Positions 43,081 to 46,327 of a stretch of DNA of 46,327 nucleotides are shown here, piece after piece; within the stretch, counting starts at the first letter, position 1; each line of letters opens with the position of its first letter. This DNA is from a virus. The position numbers were made by a program, and so were the translations under genes. The stretch covers positions 1 to 46,327 of IMG/VR virus record IMGVR_UViG_3300032523_002073. One strand, 5' to 3'. The notes under the pieces were generated by a model. That model did no database searches. It was not told where the DNA came from and was given only the letters and a program-made list of their open reading frames with translations.

Positions 43081-43650
43081 ATGGCACAGTTTTATTTTAG
43101 TTTCGGAAAAAAACCAGAGACAGAAAAACAAACAATTATCCAAGCCGCTATTCTTTGGAGTACTTTAGAACCTTTAATTGGCTGGGTACTACAACTCTTC
43201 AATACCAAGATCTTACCTGAAGTAAAACCTGAGACTCTAAAAATTATTTTTGACGAGTTGGATATATTTTGGCTGAGAAATGCTACCTTTAAGCACTATG
43301 AAGATAACCAGGTAAGAATTATTATTGCGATGATGGTTCGGGCCGCTGAAAACAAAGAGTTTACTCGGCAAGAACTTCTATCCATAGTGGATTACATTCA
43401 GCGTAAGTGGGTGCCACAAGAAGCTCTTAAGAAAATATTTACTCAGACCGATGAGGTTATAGAGGCGAGAGTTGTAGCTACAATAGACGAAGCTATTGAG
43501 CTATATGAAAAAAAGTATGAAGAGCAGCCTCTCACCCCGGAAGAATTTGTGGCCAGTACTGCTCAGATTATTTATCACAAGCCGGATGGAAGTATGGCGC
43601 AAGACCTGCTAGGTGGTGAACTTCAAATCAAGAATAAACTATTTTATTAG
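43081..43650 (+). CDS. Protein of unknown function, helical
   Basis: The 189-residue protein starts MAQFYFSFGKKPETEK, behind a GCAGGA ribosome site 7 nt upstream. It is predicted to be nearly all helical, with a hydrophobic helix (AAILWSTLEPLIGWVLQLF) near residues 22-40 and repeated Glu-rich helices. No family is recognised and there is no signal peptide. Tail-to-tail overlap of 4 nt with the methyltransferase gene closes the plus-strand operon. A weak CTAAATA lies just upstream of the ribosome site, too close to be a normal promoter. Confidence 0.55.
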   Translation: MAQFYFSFGKKPETEKQTIIQAAILWSTLEPLIGWVLQLFNTKILPEVKPETLKIIFDELDIFWLRNATFKHYEDNQVRIIIAMMVRAAENKEFTRQELLSIVDYIQRKWVPQEALKKIFTQTDEVIEARVVATIDEAIELYEKKYEEQPLTPEEFVASTAQIIYHKPDGSMAQDLLGGELQIKNKLFY

Positions 43651-44861
43651 AGTGACCAAATAGGCTTCATGCAGTCTTTAGTAACAATATTATTTTGCCG
43701 AAGAATCTTATAGGATCCGTCGGGTTTGACTTCTGGGTCTATCCAGGTTCTATTGCCATCTAGGGCCTGGGCGATCTCCTCGACCCAATCCCCAGCTGTG
43801 CACGCAGGGACATTTTGGCATATTACGTTGCTGTTTTTGGTGGGGATATGAACCTTTTCTGCATAGTCGGCAGGAAATCCCATGAGTGCTAAGCCTTCGG
43901 CCACTGTTAGCCACCTATCCTCGTAGGGATGTTGGAGCATTGGCAAACTTTTCCACATCAGCGCCTGAGTTTTTACCCAAGCAAGTTTCATACTCCCGTC
44001 CATAATATTCAGCCCTCTACGTTTTTTATCTAAAGTGTAGTTGAGCCAGCGATTAACCTTCTCTTCTTTGATAACACGGGCAGCCTCTTCAAGCCATCCA
44101 GAGTCATAGATAACATTCCAAACACTAACCATGCGGGTAGAAGCTACTGCCTTCAGAATGTCTTGCTTAGTAGAGCCCCGGTACTTTTCTTGAATAAACT
44201 GCCACAGGGGGTCAGTGGAAGGCGCCGGTTTGTTGCTAACGGGATCAGATGGGGCAAACTCTCCGTCCCTTAAGAGCTGGTGAAATGGCACGTGGGGCCT
44301 TTTAATAGGCTCGAGGACAGGGACTTTATCACCCTTCCACAGGAAGAAAAATGAACGAGTTCGTTCTTGGGGGATTCCATGGTTTAGCGATGTGGTCTTT
44401 ACCAGGCTCATCGTATACCCATGGCGCTGGGCCAAGTCGTTGATTCGCTCGGCGAACACTTCGCCCATCTTTGAGTACAGGGCCGGTGCGTTCTCCACCA
44501 TCATGGCTTTAGGCTTGATTTTCGTCATAGCGAACTCGGACCCGTTAAGCATGTGCATATTGCTTGGTGCACTGCATCCACGCGGGTTGTTTACTTTGTC
44601 CCCAGATGTAGTATTTCCCATACTCAAACCCGCACATGGAGGAAGACATGTCATAATATCCACATACTGAGAAGGATACTTGCCCTCATCCAGCTCAAAG
44701 TAGGGGATATCAGAAAAATACTTCAAACAGTATTGATCGTTAGCACCAAAAGCACTCCCCCATGACGCTATCCATTCTGGAGGCTTGCCCAGCGCCTTAG
44801 TCGTTCCTAAAACGCTCCCACCAACAAGAGGAATAACATGACCGTGGGTATAGCTAGGCAT
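43647..44861 (-). CDS. DNA (cytosine-5) methyltransferase
   Basis: The 404-residue protein has the C5-MTase motifs: motif IV with catalytic C76 in CLPPCAGLS, motif VI VENAP (residues 122-126), motif VIII PQERTRS (164-170) and motif X-like QNVPACTAG near the C-terminus. Motif I is unusual (PLVGGSVLGT instead of a clear FxGxG), though the Trp-Ser/Ala-Phe-Glu region that follows may replace it. It probably methylates cytosine at a specific site to protect phage DNA from host restriction. No partner restriction gene is present. It is on its own strand and divergent from the cytidylyltransferase gene. Confidence 0.85.
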   Translation of the reverse strand: MPSYTHGHVIPLVGGSVLGTTKALGKPPEWIASWGSAFGANDQYCLKYFSDIPYFELDEGKYPSQYVDIMTCLPPCAGLSMGNTTSGDKVNNPRGCSAPSNMHMLNGSEFAMTKIKPKAMMVENAPALYSKMGEVFAERINDLAQRHGYTMSLVKTTSLNHGIPQERTRSFFFLWKGDKVPVLEPIKRPHVPFHQLLRDGEFAPSDPVSNKPAPSTDPLWQFIQEKYRGSTKQDILKAVASTRMVSVWNVIYDSGWLEEAARVIKEEKVNRWLNYTLDKKRRGLNIMDGSMKLAWVKTQALMWKSLPMLQHPYEDRWLTVAEGLALMGFPADYAEKVHIPTKNSNVICQNVPACTAGDWVEEIAQALDGNRTWIDPEVKPDGSYKILRQNNIVTKDCMKPIWSL

Positions 44862-44954
44862 ACTGTTAAGATTTTTATTATCTACAGAAGCTTTAGACCA
44901 AAACCATTCAGTTTAGAGTAAAATAATGGAACCATTACCTACCAAGGAGGCTCT

Positions 44955-45818
44955 TTGCCAGAAGTAAACTCCCCCACCGTATCTTGGGCAGAAGCTCCGG
45001 AGGGTTGGAGCATTGCTCCTGAGTCTTTCTGGGTAGATTTTTCTGAGTCGGAATCGTTCTCCTCAGAACTAGTTCCTGAAGCCATCAAGGCCACGGCTAA
45101 GCCGGGCACTACATACCGCAACCCAACCACTGGAGTCACGCTCCAGAAGCAACCTTCAGGCCGGTGGAAGAAGATTGGTTCGGAGGTAAAAGATCCTCCC
45201 CCTAGAGATCCTAAAGCCCCACCCACCTCCTATCCTGAACGCAAGTCTGACTCCATAACTATTGGCTTTGGTCGCTTCAATCCGCCGACCATAGGCCACC
45301 AAAAGCTTATCGAGCACATCGCCAAAGTATCCAAGGAAGGTGGCTCTGACTATAACATATTTGGCTCTCACTCCCAAGACCCTAAGAAAAACCCGCTCAC
45401 CTCTGGGTCTAAGGCATCTTACCTCAAGGAGATGTTTCCAGATCACTCAGATAACGTCATTTACGATGATAAAGTTAGAACGGTTCTTGACGCGTTAGAA
45501 GGGGCGCATAAACGTGGGTATAAGAACGCTAATATCGTGGTAGGATCTGATAGGCTAGAGGAGTTTACAAAAATTGCAAACAAATACAATGGCGAGGGAC
45601 AAAAGTACAACTTTGACAAGATCAATGTGATCTCTGCTGGGGACCGAGACGAGGACAGCGGGGACGAGGTAAGTGGAATGTCCGCATCAAAGTTACGTAA
45701 ACTGGCAACTGATGGGGACTTTGATACTTTCTCTGGGGGGATTCCTGATACGCTTTCTACCGAGCGCAAAAAATCACTCTATGATGAACTTCGCACCCAA
45801 ATGGGGTTTAAAGATTAG
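44955..45818 (+). CDS. Cytidylyltransferase/NMN-adenylyltransferase-like protein with N-terminal extension
   Basis: The 287-residue protein begins at TTG 44955 with AAGGAGG four bases upstream. Residues 95-287 are a HIGH-family nucleotidyltransferase: ITIGFGRFNPPTIGHQKL (the GHxK-type HIGH motif), SHSQDPKKNPL, VVGSDRLEEF and GMSASKLRKL. This family is common in cyanophages and other T4-like phages. It would use CTP or ATP, but the acceptor is unknown. Residues 1-95 form a Pro/Ser/Glu-rich extension with APEGWSIAPESFW at 14-26, likely disordered or a targeting tag. The next gene begins 17 nt downstream. Confidence 0.8.
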   Translation: MPEVNSPTVSWAEAPEGWSIAPESFWVDFSESESFSSELVPEAIKATAKPGTTYRNPTTGVTLQKQPSGRWKKIGSEVKDPPPRDPKAPPTSYPERKSDSITIGFGRFNPPTIGHQKLIEHIAKVSKEGGSDYNIFGSHSQDPKKNPLTSGSKASYLKEMFPDHSDNVIYDDKVRTVLDALEGAHKRGYKNANIVVGSDRLEEFTKIANKYNGEGQKYNFDKINVISAGDRDEDSGDEVSGMSASKLRKLATDGDFDTFSGGIPDTLSTERKKSLYDELRTQMGFKD

Positions 45819-45834
45819 TACATACCAGTATAAC

Positions 45835-46327
45835 ATGTTTGATATTGAATCCCCTGAGGATTGGGATATAGCCGATAGAGATGAGTGGGTGGCGGACAGG
45901 CCTTTCGATGGCGAGGGGGTAATGCCCGCGCTCGAGGGTTATGATGTGGTGGGGTTTAGTGAGAGTGTAGACTTTGCTGTTAAACTTGCTCCTGGTAAGC
46001 CCCCTGGAGTTAAGCAGTGGAAAGATATTAAGAACCGCCCAGTAGAACTGGATTCTGGCTCTAGTACATGGAGATTGAGTCAGGCAAAAACTCAGTCTCA
46101 GCCTTCGGCCCAAGAGAGGATGGCAAAGGCTTTTGATAAAGAAAAAGCAGAGGGAAACATTCCACAAAAAGCGCTAGATTCATCCAGACAAGAAGAGATT
46201 AGTTCCGATAGCGTAAAACAACAGGCTAAAGACCTCACACAGCGCAAACAAGAAAAACTTACGCCAGAACAGGAGCAACGAGAATTTAACAAGAAGGAGT
46301 ATCTTAAGACCATGGTTGGGGCTATCT
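45835..46327 (+). CDS. Truncated gene, acidic protein with PEDW motif (3' end outside window)
   Basis: An ATG at 45835 opens a frame that runs to the end of the window (164 codons). It begins MFDIESPEDWDIADRDEW, similar in position and form to the PEGW starts of other genes here. Residues up to 70 are acidic; a PGKPPGVKQWKDI segment resembles the Pro/Gly-rich linker of the preceding protein, and from about 85 a long charged helix with many Gln/Glu/Lys residues begins. It is 17 nt after the cytidylyltransferase gene and probably cotranscribed. Function is unknown. Confidence 0.65.
   Translation, partial: MFDIESPEDWDIADRDEWVADRPFDGEGVMPALEGYDVVGFSESVDFAVKLAPGKPPGVKQWKDIKNRPVELDSGSSTWRLSQAKTQSQPSAQERMAKAFDKEKAEGNIPQKALDSSRQEEISSDSVKQQAKDLTQRKQEKLTPEQEQREFNKKEYLKTMVGAI

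Noticed and set aside
43639-43663. CTATTT/AAATAG repeat at the end of the methyltransferase gene as a terminator
   Set aside because: Only six pairs, AT-rich and a 13-nt loop; no T-tract.
44902-44936. AACCATT direct repeats in the divergent gap before the cytidylyltransferase-like gene
   Set aside because: Only 7 nt, 21 nt apart, with no paired promoter hexamers; likely chance.

Overview
The window is a stretch of tailed-phage genome (order of 45% GC by eye, tightly packed, many 1-4 nt stop/start overlaps, genes on both strands). It encodes a contractile-tail type baseplate, very large tail-fibre and virion proteins, a large terminase, and a strong nucleotide-metabolism set (ribonucleotide reductase, dNMP kinase, MazG/dUTPase-like pyrophosphatase, thioredoxin, a glutaredoxin fused to NrdA), plus PhoH and a cytidylyltransferase-like protein. 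This combination, and the style of the fibre protein, recall marine or freshwater cyanophages of myovirus morphology. No capsid, portal or DNA polymerase gene lies in the window, so the lineage and host are inference. The terminase is of the psiM2/P22-like 'PPRTGKS' kind rather than a recognisable T4 gp17, so the phage is probably not a classical T4-like cyanophage.

Layout. 1-4465 (+): the 3' part of a leucine-rich-repeat virion protein and a second structural protein. 4448-9343 (-): a 1211-residue structural protein, PhoH and a small unknown protein, with a terminator between the last two. 9344-9539: divergent control region with a late-type AT box on the minus side, a GC-rich hairpin and a textbook sigma70 promoter on the plus side. 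9540-15205 (+): dNMP kinase, a small structural protein, and a 1206-residue baseplate hub protein that carries three different peptidoglycan hydrolase domains. 15202-18563 (-): HNH-type nuclease, sigma factor, thioredoxin, terminase. 18560-26875 (-): homing endonuclease, gp5-like spike protein, gpI-like and gpJ-like baseplate proteins and one further structural protein. 26955-34017 (+): fibre-adaptor-like protein, giant fibre, 2OG-Fe(II) oxygenase-like protein and two small proteins. 34034-35139 (+): a self-contained promoter-leader-gene-terminator unit for an abundant unknown protein. 35177-43650 (+): unknown PEGW protein, metallophosphoesterase, nrdB, two micro-genes, HNH endonuclease, intein-bearing nrdA-grx, mazG-like gene, frameshifted GIY-YIG endonuclease, small zinc-finger protein, HNH nuclease, unknown gene. 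43647-44861 (-): cytosine-C5 methyltransferase. 44955-end (+): cytidylyltransferase-like protein and a truncated gene.

How it works together. Plus-strand metabolic genes have host-type promoters (TTGACA-17-TAGAAT, three near-identical copies), consistent with early transcription by host RNA polymerase. The phage sigma factor, made in an operon with thioredoxin, probably switches on the large virion operons. NrdA-Grx/NrdB, thioredoxin, dNMP kinase and the MazG-like enzyme would feed DNA synthesis. Mobile elements are dense: an HNH intein, three free-standing HNH-type genes that look like homing endonucleases or nucleases near terL and nrd, one cyanobacterial-type HNH gene and one GIY-YIG gene.

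The most striking items are the triple-hydrolase hub (including an apparently circularly permuted M23 peptidase), the NrdA with an intein exactly at the thiyl-radical cysteine and a glutaredoxin spliced in before its C-terminal CxxC tail, and an N-terminal 'PEGW'-like motif shared by four otherwise unrelated proteins.
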